Below are positions 1 through 5,566 of a stretch of DNA of 6,365 nt, piece by piece; within the stretch, counting starts at the first letter, position 1; every line of letters starts with the position of its first letter. The notes beneath the pieces were generated by a model. It searched no databases, was not told where the DNA came from, and was given only the letters and a program-made list of their open reading frames with translations. The stretch comes from Marinosulfonomonas sp. GTDB taxonomy: Bacteria > Pseudomonadota > Alphaproteobacteria > Rhodobacterales > Rhodobacteraceae. A program made the translations under genes and the position numbers. Location: assembly GCA_019090845.1 (NCBI GenBank), contig JAHRVD010000317.1:1-6365 (forward strand), written 5' to 3'.

Positions 1-301
1 GCGCCAGCGAGTTGCGCGCTTCGCCGCCAACCGATCTGACGTGATGCGCGTTAATGCCAAAATCCGCCAGTCGGTTCAAACAATAGCGCCCGATCGCATC
101 GTCGGAAACGCATGTCACCAAAGCTGCCTTGCCGCCCAGCTTGCTGATTGCCACGGCGATATTGGCCGAGGACCCACCCAAAGAGGCGACAAAATCTGTC
201 GCGTCCTCAGTTTTTGTGCCCGCCGGGTGTGGGTTCAGGTCCATACCGGCGCGGCCGATAATGACAAAATTGTTGTCGCGGATGCGGGACAGATCGACCA
301 T
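1..301 (-). CDS. iolC: 5-dehydro-2-deoxygluconokinase IolC, N-terminal part (cut by window edge)
   Basis: PfkB/ribokinase-family sugar kinase. In inositol catabolism IolC phosphorylates 5-dehydro-2-deoxy-D-gluconate with ATP in the cytoplasm. Only the first 100 residues are in the window; the family is about 320-340 residues long, or more when fused to an aldolase-like domain, so roughly two thirds lie to the left. The N-terminus shows IGRAGMDLN at residues 15-23 (strand 1 and the sugar-binding Asp) and LGGSSANIA at 41-49, the PfkB signature 1 with its Gly-Gly and Asn, followed by KLGGKAALVTCVSDDAIGR. This order closely matches Bacillus IolC (IGRACIDLN, then GGSPANIA). The ATG at 301 is chosen because homology begins a few residues later and GGAG lies 10 nt upstream (312-315). 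It is 34 nt downstream of iolD on the same strand, so co-transcription is likely. The iol context separates it from ribokinase or fructokinase relatives. Confidence 0.9.
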   Translation of the reverse strand, partial: MVDLSRIRDNNFVIIGRAGMDLNPHPAGTKTEDATDFVASLGGSSANIAVAISKLGGKAALVTCVSDDAIGRYCLNRLADFGINAHHVRSVGGEARNSLA

Positions 302-336
302 CAGCAGATTGCTCCGTGGGGTACTTGAAACACCAT
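301..336 (-). other. 11-codon mini-ORF bridging iolD and iolC with TGATG overlaps at both ends
   Basis: On the minus strand the iolD stop TGA (338-336) overlaps an ATG at 336-334. That ATG opens the reading frame MVFQVPHGAIC, which ends in TGA (303-301). This stop in turn overlaps the iolC start ATG (301-299). Both junctions therefore read TGATG, the usual layout for translational coupling by stop-restart. The end of iolD gives a weak Shine-Dalgarno-like GGGG (343-346) before the mini-ORF, and GGAG (312-315) inside it serves iolC. The peptide resembles nothing I know. A role as a relay that passes ribosomes from iolD to iolC is an inference; chance is also possible in so short a gap. Confidence 0.25.
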
Positions 337-2207
337 CAAACGCCCCGGCGCTGGCCGGATCGGGCCGCTTCTATTTCGTCGTGTGCGGCGCGCACTTTCT
401 CGTCCTCACTAACGTGGGGTGTGCCAACCTCCCACCAGGCGTGACCCTCGGTGGTCCAGCCATCAAATGCGTCGACCTTCATGACAATCACAGTGGTTTT
501 TTTGCCAGCTTTGGCGCGTTTGAACGCCTGCCCCAGCTCACCCGGATTTGCCACGGTTTCGCTATTGGCACCCATGGATTTTGCGTGCGCCTCAAAATCA
601 ACTGCAAAAGGTTCGGGGATCGTCGGACTATCGGCTATCAGATTGTTAAAGCTGACGTTTCCAGTGTTGTTTTGCAGCTTGTTAATCACCGCAAAACCGC
701 CGTTGTCCAGCACCAGAACGATGAGCTTCTTCTGGCTCAGGACCGACGAATAAATGTCCGAATTCATCATCAGATAGGCGCCATCGCCAACAAAAACGAT
801 GGTATCATTGTCAGGCTCTCGTTCCACCTGAGCAATCCGCGCGCCCCAGCCCCCGGCAATTTCATAGCCCATGCAGGAATAGCCAAACTCTACATCGACC
901 GTGCCGACACCGAGCGTGCGCCAGTTGGCGCTCACCTCGGCGGGCAGGCCGCCCGAGGCGGTGACAATGCGGTCGCGCGCATCGCAAAGGTCATTCACCA
1001 CACCGATCGCCTGTGCATAGGTGTTTGGGCCATTGCCCGGCGCCACGTTGCCAGCAACATAGGCGTCCCATTTCTTACGCTCGCCTTGCGCCAGTGCAGT
1101 CCAGTTTTTTGGCGCGCTATAGCCGCTCAGACCCGCCGCAATGGCCGCAAGCCCGCGATTTGCGTCGCCAACAACCGGCACCGACAGGTGCTTGCCCGCA
1201 TCATGGCGCGCCGTGTTGAGCGCGATGAACCTCGCGTCCCTGGCAAAAGCTGTCCAGCTTCCGGTGGTGAAATCCTGCAACCGAGTGCCTACGGCCAGAA
1301 TCACATCGGCCTGCGCGGCAATCGCATTGGCGCTGTTTGAGCCGGTGACGCCAATCGGCCCGATGTTAAGCGGGTCACCGGCCAGCAAGTTTGCCCGCCC
1401 GGCAATGGTTTCCACGACCGGGATCTGATGTGCTTTGGCAAAATCTGCCAATTCACTGGCTGCACGGGAATATTGCACACCGCCCCCGGCAATGAGCATC
1501 GGGCGTTTGGCGGTTTTGAGCAGCGCCACGGCATCTGCCACCTCGCCCGCATCAGGCACGGCGCGGCGAATGCGGTGCAGTCGCTTTTGGAAGAACACGG
1601 ACGGATAGTCATAGGTCCAGCCCTGAACGTCTTGGGGCAAACCAATGAACGCCGGGCCGCAATCGGCAGGGTCCAGCATTGTCGCGATGGCATTTGGCAG
1701 GGATTGAATGACCTGCGCGGGATGGGTGATGCGATCCCAGTAGCGGGTGACCGCCTTAAAGGCGTCATTCACCCCCAGTGTCGGGTCACCGAAATGCTCA
1801 AGCTGCTGCAAGACAGGGTCCGGCAGGCGGGTTGTGTAACCATCACCACACAGCATCAAAACCGGCAGGCGATTGGCATGGGCCAGCGCGGCAGCCGTTA
1901 ACAGGTTGCTGGTGCCCGGTCCGGCGGAAGCGGTGCAAAACATGAACCTCTGACGCAGATATTGCTTGGCGTAGCCGGCTGCTGCCAACCCCATGCCCTG
2001 CTCGTTCTGCCCCCGGTAAAGCGGCAAAGCGTCCCGGTGGTCATAAAGCGCTTCACCCAGACAGGTCACATTACCGTGGCCAAATATTCCAAAGCCGCCG
2101 CCGCACAGGCGCACTTCCTGCCCGTCAATTTCGATAAACTGATTGGCCAGAAACCGCACGATTGCCTGCGCCGTCGTCAGGCGAAGGGTGTCATTTTCTA
2201 TGTCCAT
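336..2207 (-). CDS. iolD: 3D-(3,5/4)-trihydroxycyclohexane-1,2-dione hydrolase IolD
   Basis: Thiamine-diphosphate enzyme that hydrolyses the cyclic diketone made by inosose dehydratase to 5-deoxy-D-glucuronate, the ring-opening step of myo-inositol catabolism. It has 623 residues (Bacillus IolD about 637). The order is typical: an N-terminal PYR domain beginning LTTAQAIVRFL, with FGHGNV at 42-47 and the catalytic-type Glu in NEQGM (E69); a central domain with LIAGGGVQYS near 238-247; then the C-terminal PP domain with EFGYSCMGYEIAGG near 440-453. Its ThDP/Mg2+ motif starts GDG at 474-476 and ends at N502 in LDNGGF. SWTAF and YWDRI blocks also match IolD. The ATG at 2207 is preferred because AGGGGA lies just upstream and the family N-terminus starts there. 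A longer frame from TTG at 2297 would begin inside the operator. It is transcribed leftward ahead of iolC and divergent from the IolE-like gene. Confidence 0.95.
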   Translation of the reverse strand: MDIENDTLRLTTAQAIVRFLANQFIEIDGQEVRLCGGGFGIFGHGNVTCLGEALYDHRDALPLYRGQNEQGMGLAAAGYAKQYLRQRFMFCTASAGPGTSNLLTAAALAHANRLPVLMLCGDGYTTRLPDPVLQQLEHFGDPTLGVNDAFKAVTRYWDRITHPAQVIQSLPNAIATMLDPADCGPAFIGLPQDVQGWTYDYPSVFFQKRLHRIRRAVPDAGEVADAVALLKTAKRPMLIAGGGVQYSRAASELADFAKAHQIPVVETIAGRANLLAGDPLNIGPIGVTGSNSANAIAAQADVILAVGTRLQDFTTGSWTAFARDARFIALNTARHDAGKHLSVPVVGDANRGLAAIAAGLSGYSAPKNWTALAQGERKKWDAYVAGNVAPGNGPNTYAQAIGVVNDLCDARDRIVTASGGLPAEVSANWRTLGVGTVDVEFGYSCMGYEIAGGWGARIAQVEREPDNDTIVFVGDGAYLMMNSDIYSSVLSQKKLIVLVLDNGGFAVINKLQNNTGNVSFNNLIADSPTIPEPFAVDFEAHAKSMGANSETVANPGELGQAFKRAKAGKKTTVIVMKVDAFDGWTTEGHAWWEVGTPHVSEDEKVRAAHDEIEAARSGQRRGV

Positions 2208-2279
2208 CGTGGTCCCCTGCGCCGGTGCCCTGAAAACCTGCGCCCCAAGTTGATTGCAGCTTGCGTGGTTTCGAATCCG

Positions 2280-2307
2280 AAGATACAAGTTTTGCAACCG
2301 GTTGCAA
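2280..2307 (-). promoter_or_regulatory. Candidate iolD-iolC promoter
   Basis: On the minus strand, TTGCAA (2307-2302) and TATCTT (2285-2280) are separated by 16 bp, each matching 4 of 6 bases of the sigma-70 consensus. Transcription would start near 2272, giving a leader of about 65 nt before the iolD ATG. The palindromic operator covers the -35 and most of the spacer, a position suited to repression. The assignment rests on weak hexamers and on this fit. Confidence 0.3.
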
Positions 2308-2308
2308 A
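2291..2308. promoter_or_regulatory. LacI-family operator, perfect 18-bp palindrome
   Basis: TTTGCAACCGGTTGCAAA is identical to its own reverse complement and has the central CG typical of LacI/PurR/GalR-type operators. It lies 27 nt before the GTG of the IolE-like gene and 83 nt from the iolD ATG, so one site can control both divergent units. A LacI-family gene lies in the same locus, and a second site matching 16 of 18 bases lies upstream of that gene. Binding by that repressor, relieved by an inositol-derived ligand, is an inference. Confidence 0.85.
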
Positions 2309-2335
2309 CCGTAATTGCATTAAAGGGGCGCTTCA

Positions 2336-3232
2336 GTGACAGATATTCGTATCGGCAACGCCCCGTGCTCGTGGGGGGTGGAATTTGCGGATGATCCGCG
2401 CAACCCCCAATGGCAGTCAGTGCTGCGCGAATGCGCCCGGGCAGGATACAAGGGAATTGAACTGGGTCCGGTCGGCTTCATGCCCGAAGATCCGGCGATA
2501 TTGGCCGAGGCGTTGGCCCGCCACGATCTTGAACTGATCGGCGGCGTGGTTTTTCGCGCCTTTCACGATCCTGGCGCATGGGACGACGTGCGGGATGCAG
2601 CAAAGCGCACCTGTCAGGCACTGGCCGCCCATGGCGCAGAGCATCTGGTGCTGATCGACGCGATCTCGCCCCGGCGCGCGGCCACAGCCGGGCGCGCATC
2701 CGAGGCCGAACAGATGGACGGCGATGAATGGGCCGGGTTTCGCGAGCGTCTGGCAAATATTGCGCGTCTTGGCAGCGAAGAATACGGACTGACGGTCGGC
2801 ATTCATGCCCATGCCGCTGGCTTCATGGATTTTGAGCCGGAACTGGAACGCCTGCTTGATGAAGTTGACCAAAACATCCTGAAAATCTGCTTTGACACCG
2901 GCCATCATTCCTATGCCGGCTATGATCCAATTGCCTTCATGAAGCGTCACATGGGACGCATTTCCTACATGCATTTCAAAGACATCGACCCCGTTGTTAA
3001 AGCATCCGCTGTCAAGAATCGCACCGGATTCTACGACGCCTGCGGACAGGGAATTTTCTGCAATCTGGGTCAGGGGGACTTGGATTTTGCCGCTGTACGG
3101 CAAGTGCTGTTAGACGCGGGCTATAAGGGCTGGTGCACCGTTGAACAGGATTGCGATCCAACGCTGGATGTCAGTCCGGCACAGGACGCTCGCGCCAATC
3201 GCCAATACCTGACCTCGATCGGATTTGACTAG
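2336..3232 (+). CDS. IolE/MocC-like TIM-barrel protein, probable inosose dehydratase or isomerase
   Basis: Sugar-phosphate isomerase/epimerase (AP endonuclease 2) fold, 298 residues, the usual length. It starts with a short strand APCSWGVEF (9-17) like the IAPIGW start of IolE. It then shows YKGIELGPVGFMP (38-50, E42), VGIHAHAAGFMDFEPE (154-169), ICFDTGHHSYAG (184-195), ISYMHFKD (209-216), GQGDLDF (245-251) and WCTVEQDCDP (266-275). Likely metal and catalytic ligands are E167 or E169, D187, H213 and E270. The C-terminal half aligns collinearly with Bacillus IolE (HVHFKD, GDGCIDF, VEAEQDP). IolE converts scyllo-inosose into the diketone used by IolD. The start is GTG at 2336, supported by AAAGGGG seven bases upstream. 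Divergent placement away from iolD is less usual than a collinear iolE, so a second IolE paralogue or an IolI-type inosose isomerase is possible. The family is sure; the exact reaction is not. Confidence 0.85.
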   Translation: MTDIRIGNAPCSWGVEFADDPRNPQWQSVLRECARAGYKGIELGPVGFMPEDPAILAEALARHDLELIGGVVFRAFHDPGAWDDVRDAAKRTCQALAAHGAEHLVLIDAISPRRAATAGRASEAEQMDGDEWAGFRERLANIARLGSEEYGLTVGIHAHAAGFMDFEPELERLLDEVDQNILKICFDTGHHSYAGYDPIAFMKRHMGRISYMHFKDIDPVVKASAVKNRTGFYDACGQGIFCNLGQGDLDFAAVRQVLLDAGYKGWCTVEQDCDPTLDVSPAQDARANRQYLTSIGFD

Positions 3233-4242
3233 GGGGCGTTTTCGCCTTCACGCGGGCGCAAGGTTGCCCGCTCCACTATTTCACAGGGGAACAGCCGTGC
3301 TTCGGGGTAGCGTTCAGGATCGTCCAGCATCGCCGCCATCAGTTCGACCGAAGAGTCTATAATCTGGCGGATCGGCTGGTGAATGGTGGTCAGATTAATA
3401 CTTTCCCAACCGGCCATCTCCATGTCATTCAACCCGATGATCCCGATATCTCCGGGCACCGCCAGTCCGGCTTCATTTACGGCACTCAACGCACCGATCG
3501 ACAAAACATCGTCGCCGCAAAAATACGCCTCTTGCCGTGGGGCTTTTAAAAGCCGCAGCATTTCGCGCCGACCGGCGTCAAACGAATAGGCATCGGCAAA
3601 AGAATAGCTCGACCTGATCTTTGGGTGTTTGGCAAGTTCAGTCATGAAACCCTGATAGCGATCCTGAGTCGAGGTCGCAGATTCCGGCCCGCCCAAAAAC
3701 CCCACCTGTTTGTAACCGCGTGCAACCAGTTCGCGCGCCGCCATTCGCCCGCATTCAACGTTGTCTATTCCAACAACATGCACCTTTGGTGAACTTGAAT
3801 GACGACCGAACGAATGCACCACCGGAACCCCCGCATCACGAAACGCTTTGGCAAACTCTGGCGGCAATGTCGAAGACGCAACCACCACCCCGTCCACCGA
3901 GTATTGGCGCAACATCTGCACCGAGTGTTCCGGGTCGGTTTCATCCGTCAAATTAACCAGCAACGGGCGCAGACCCCGGTCCTGCAAACCCCGCGTAAAC
4001 AGGTCAAAAACCTCAAGAAAAAGCGGATTGTGGAAATTATTAGAGACAAGGCCGATAAGTTTCGTGCGCCGCGTCGTCAGGCTGCGGGCCAGAAAATTTG
4101 GCCGGTATCCCAATTCGTTTGCGGCCTTTTCCACCCGTCGCCGCATCTTGTCGGACACCGATGCACCGGGCGTAAATGTCCGCGACACAGCAGAACGTGA
4201 AACGCCCGCACGTCTGGCAACATCCTTAAGTGTTGAGGCCAT
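3229..4242 (-). CDS. LacI-family transcriptional repressor, probable inositol-locus regulator
   Basis: A 337-residue, full-length LacI/GalR regulator. The N-terminal helix-turn-helix is TLKDVARRAGVSRSAVSRTF (4-23). The hinge YRPNFLARSL (46-55) carries the Leu that in this family inserts at the central CG of the operator. The periplasmic-binding-like effector domain follows from KLIGLV (61-66), with VDGVVVASS (116-124), GIDNVECG (158-165), FLGGP (182-186), R195 in QDRYQGF, FCGDD (241-245) and GLNDMEMAG (270-278), regions that line the sugar pocket in relatives. The ATG at 4242 is preceded by GAGGG. The gene is convergent with the IolE-like gene, and both stop codons share CTAG (3229-3232). The perfect operator beside iolD and a second copy upstream of its own start suggest that it represses the iol genes and itself. 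The effector is unknown; a pathway intermediate is plausible. I know no established symbol for this type. Confidence 0.93.
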   Translation of the reverse strand: MASTLKDVARRAGVSRSAVSRTFTPGASVSDKMRRRVEKAANELGYRPNFLARSLTTRRTKLIGLVSNNFHNPLFLEVFDLFTRGLQDRGLRPLLVNLTDETDPEHSVQMLRQYSVDGVVVASSTLPPEFAKAFRDAGVPVVHSFGRHSSSPKVHVVGIDNVECGRMAARELVARGYKQVGFLGGPESATSTQDRYQGFMTELAKHPKIRSSYSFADAYSFDAGRREMLRLLKAPRQEAYFCGDDVLSIGALSAVNEAGLAVPGDIGIIGLNDMEMAGWESINLTTIHQPIRQIIDSSVELMAAMLDDPERYPEARLFPCEIVERATLRPREGENAP

Positions 4243-4306
4243 GAAACCCTCGCTGTGAAAGTCAAAATGCGATCTCTTTTATAACCTACTCATTGATCGG
4301 CCACAC

Positions 4307-4330
4307 GCAAATATTTGACATAGTATTTGC
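4307..4330. repeat. Inverted repeat GCAAATA-N10-TATTTGC overlapping the acr3 side of the operator
   Basis: GCAAATA (4307-4313) and TATTTGC (4324-4330) are perfect inverse copies separated by 10 bases, and the inner part of the left arm forms the palindrome CAAATATTTG (4308-4317). The loop overlaps a consensus TTGACA -35 hexamer, and the right arm shares five bases with the LacI operator. It could be an extra half-site for the LacI-type protein or a site for another repressor, for example an unlinked ArsR-family protein acting on acr3. No direct evidence decides between these. Confidence 0.3.
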
Positions 4331-4343
4331 AACTGGTTTCAAA
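4315..4343 (+). promoter_or_regulatory. Candidate acr3 promoter
   Basis: A perfect TTGACA (4315-4320) faces rightward toward the arsenite transporter gene. With a 17-bp spacer the -10 position is TTCAAA (4338-4343), which matches only 3 of 6 bases and lies within the LacI-type operator. A transcript from here would have a leader of about 160 nt before the acr3 ATG. The -35 is convincing; the -10 is not. Confidence 0.25.
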
Positions 4344-4349
4344 GCACAA
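4320..4349 (-). promoter_or_regulatory. Candidate promoter of the lacI-type gene, with the operator as its spacer
   Basis: On the minus strand, TTGTGC (4349-4344) and TACTAT (4325-4320) flank exactly 18 bp, and those 18 bp are the operator copy. Transcription would start near 4312, about 70 nt upstream of the repressor ATG. A bound repressor would sit between the -35 and -10, which fits autorepression. The hexamers match consensus at 3 and 4 of 6 bases, so this remains tentative. Confidence 0.3.
4326..4343. promoter_or_regulatory. Second LacI-family operator copy (16/18 match)
   Basis: TTTGCAACTGGTTTCAAA differs at two positions from the perfect palindrome at 2291-2308. The left half is conserved through TTTGCAAC, while the centre has TG for CG and the right half has TTTC for TTGC, so a weaker site is expected. 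It lies in the 269-bp region between the divergent lacI-type and acr3 genes. Autoregulation of the repressor is the simplest reading; an effect on acr3 is possible. Confidence 0.7.
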
Positions 4350-4445
4350 GTTTTGGTATTCACTTTCCGCCAAAACGGCTGCTTTCCCAAAACGGATCTG
4401 CTGGTCATATCGCCAGTTTCCTGATTGCTGCCCGGATCAGTCGCA

Positions 4446-4457
4446 GGCAATATTGCC
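4446..4457. promoter_or_regulatory. Perfect 12-bp palindrome in the acr3 leader
   Basis: GGCAATATTGCC equals its reverse complement and ends 54 nt before the acr3 start codon. About one or two such palindromes are expected by chance in a window of this size, but few in a 269-bp intergenic region. It may be a regulator-binding site or a small mRNA hairpin. I do not recognise it as a known operator. Confidence 0.25.
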
Positions 4458-4511
4458 AAAATGATTCCCCCTCGCCCGACGCTTTTGTTGTTGGGACAGA
4501 ACAGGCGCTCC

Positions 4512-5522
4512 ATGGGCAGATTTGAAAAATACCTCTCGGTCTGGATCGCGTTGGCGATGATTGGCGGCATCTTATTGGGAAACGTTGCGCCGGGCTTGGT
4601 AAGCGCGGTCGCGGCGGCTGAATTTGCGCGGGTCAATCTGGTGGTGGCGGTGTTGATCTGGGCGATGGTCTTTCCGATGATGGTGGGCGTTGATCCGGGG
4701 TCATTGCGCAACGTCGCGCGGCAACCGCGTGGGTTGATGATAACCCTTGTGGTTAACTGGCTGATCAAGCCTTTCACCATGGCCGCGCTGGCGGTTCTGT
4801 TCTTTGAATACATCTTTGCCCCGTGGATCCAACCCCAGGACGCCTCGCAATATATCGCGGGGCTGATCCTGCTGGGGGCGGCCCCCTGCACCGCGATGGT
4901 GTTTGTCTGGTCGCAACTGACCCGCGGGGATGAGACATATACCTTGCTGCAAGTCTCGGTGAACGACCTGATTATGGTCGTGGCATTTGCACCGATCGTG
5001 GCGTTTCTGCTGGGCGTATCCGATATCACCGTGCCGTGGGAAACTCTGGTTTTGTCGGTTGTTCTGTTTGTGGCGCTGCCGTTGGCAGCCGGGCTGTTGA
5101 CGCGCAAATGGCTTGGCAGTCCGGCGGCAATCGAAAGGTTTCAGGCCCGGATAAAACCGTTTTCGATCATAGGGTTGATCGCCACAGTGGTAATTCTGTT
5201 TGGCTTGCAGGGACAGGTGATCGTTGCACGACCGGCGGTGATCGCACTGATCGCGGTGCCGATCATCGTGCAAAGCTATGGGATATTCGCCATCGCCTAT
5301 GCCGCCGCTTTCGCGCTGAAAGTGCCCCACCGCATTGCCGCCCCCTGCGCGCTGATAGGCACCTCGAATTTTTTCGAACTGGCCGTCGCCGTCGCGATCA
5401 GCCTGTTTGGGCTGAATTCAGGGGCCGCACTGGCAACCGTCGTCGGTGTGCTGGTCGAAGTGCCAGTGATGCTGACGCTTGTCGCCTTTGCCAATCGCAC
5501 CCGGGCCAGATTCGCGCCCTGA
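4512..5522 (+). CDS. acr3: ACR3-family arsenite efflux transporter
   Basis: Inner-membrane carrier of the bile/arsenite/riboflavin transporter superfamily that exports arsenite, driven by the membrane potential or proton gradient. It has 336 residues and about ten hydrophobic segments. It resembles Bacillus-type Acr3 along its whole length: [11 protein letters not shown] at 4-14, [11 protein letters not shown] at 47-57, NWLIKPFTM at 82-90, [15 protein letters not shown] at 120-134, [17 protein letters not shown] at 285-301 and [16 protein letters not shown] at 308-323. C126 sits where characterised Acr3 proteins have their essential cysteine, and E316 fits the essential glutamate near the C-terminus, so function looks intact. 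The ATG at 4512 matches the family start; in-frame ATG 4461 and TTG 4425 would add 17 or 29 non-conserved residues without a good ribosome site. No arsR, arsC or arsH is adjacent. It is divergent from the lacI-type gene and 44 nt before radA. Confidence 0.93.
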   Translation: MGRFEKYLSVWIALAMIGGILLGNVAPGLVSAVAAAEFARVNLVVAVLIWAMVFPMMVGVDPGSLRNVARQPRGLMITLVVNWLIKPFTMAALAVLFFEYIFAPWIQPQDASQYIAGLILLGAAPCTAMVFVWSQLTRGDETYTLLQVSVNDLIMVVAFAPIVAFLLGVSDITVPWETLVLSVVLFVALPLAAGLLTRKWLGSPAAIERFQARIKPFSIIGLIATVVILFGLQGQVIVARPAVIALIAVPIIVQSYGIFAIAYAAAFALKVPHRIAAPCALIGTSNFFELAVAVAISLFGLNSGAALATVVGVLVEVPVMLTLVAFANRTRARFAP

Positions 5523-5530
5523 AAAGCCGT

Positions 5531-5560
5531 CTGGCACCGCCGCAGCGCTTGGTCTAGAAC
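5531..5560 (+). promoter_or_regulatory. Candidate radA promoter giving a near-leaderless mRNA
   Basis: CTGGCA (5531-5536) and TAGAAC (5555-5560) are 18 bp apart and each match the sigma-70 consensus at 4 of 6 bases. A start about seven bases after the -10 falls on or next to the radA ATG (5567). This agrees with the absence of any Shine-Dalgarno sequence in the 44-nt gap after acr3. Read-through from acr3 is the alternative. Confidence 0.25.
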
Positions 5561-5566
5561 GCCCCC

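Noticed and set aside
129..1340. Long plus-strand open frame of 403 codons
   Set aside because: It lies opposite iolD and the start of iolC, has no family resemblance and an odd composition. iolD on the other strand is unmistakable, so this is a shadow frame.
2208..2297. Longer iolD start at TTG 2297
   Set aside because: It would add 30 residues with no homology, would start inside the operator palindrome, and lacks the good ribosome site found before ATG 2207.
2417..3103. Minus-strand open frame of 228 codons opposite the IolE-like gene
   Set aside because: No family resemblance, and it sits over a clearly conserved TIM-barrel gene with its own ribosome site.
3252..3271. GCGGGC/GCCCGC hairpin just after the IolE-like gene, as a terminator
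   Set aside because: Six-bp stem with an 8-nt loop, not followed by a T-run, and inside the lacI-type coding sequence; codon use explains it well enough.
4425..4511. Upstream starts of acr3 at TTG 4425 or ATG 4461
   Set aside because: The added residues do not resemble Acr3 N-termini and neither start has a clear ribosome-binding site. Family similarity begins right after ATG 4512.
4286..5107. Minus-strand open frame of 273 codons
   Set aside because: Antisense to acr3; rich in Thr, Asn and Ile as expected for the mirror of a hydrophobic membrane protein, and with no recognisable domain.
4701..5330. Minus-strand open frame of 209 codons
   Set aside because: Also antisense to acr3, rich in Arg, His and Gln, with no known fold; a shadow of the transporter gene.
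5532..5552. TGGCAC as a sigma-54 promoter element before radA
   Set aside because: No TTGC-type -12 element at the required 5-base spacing; radA is not a usual sigma-54 target.
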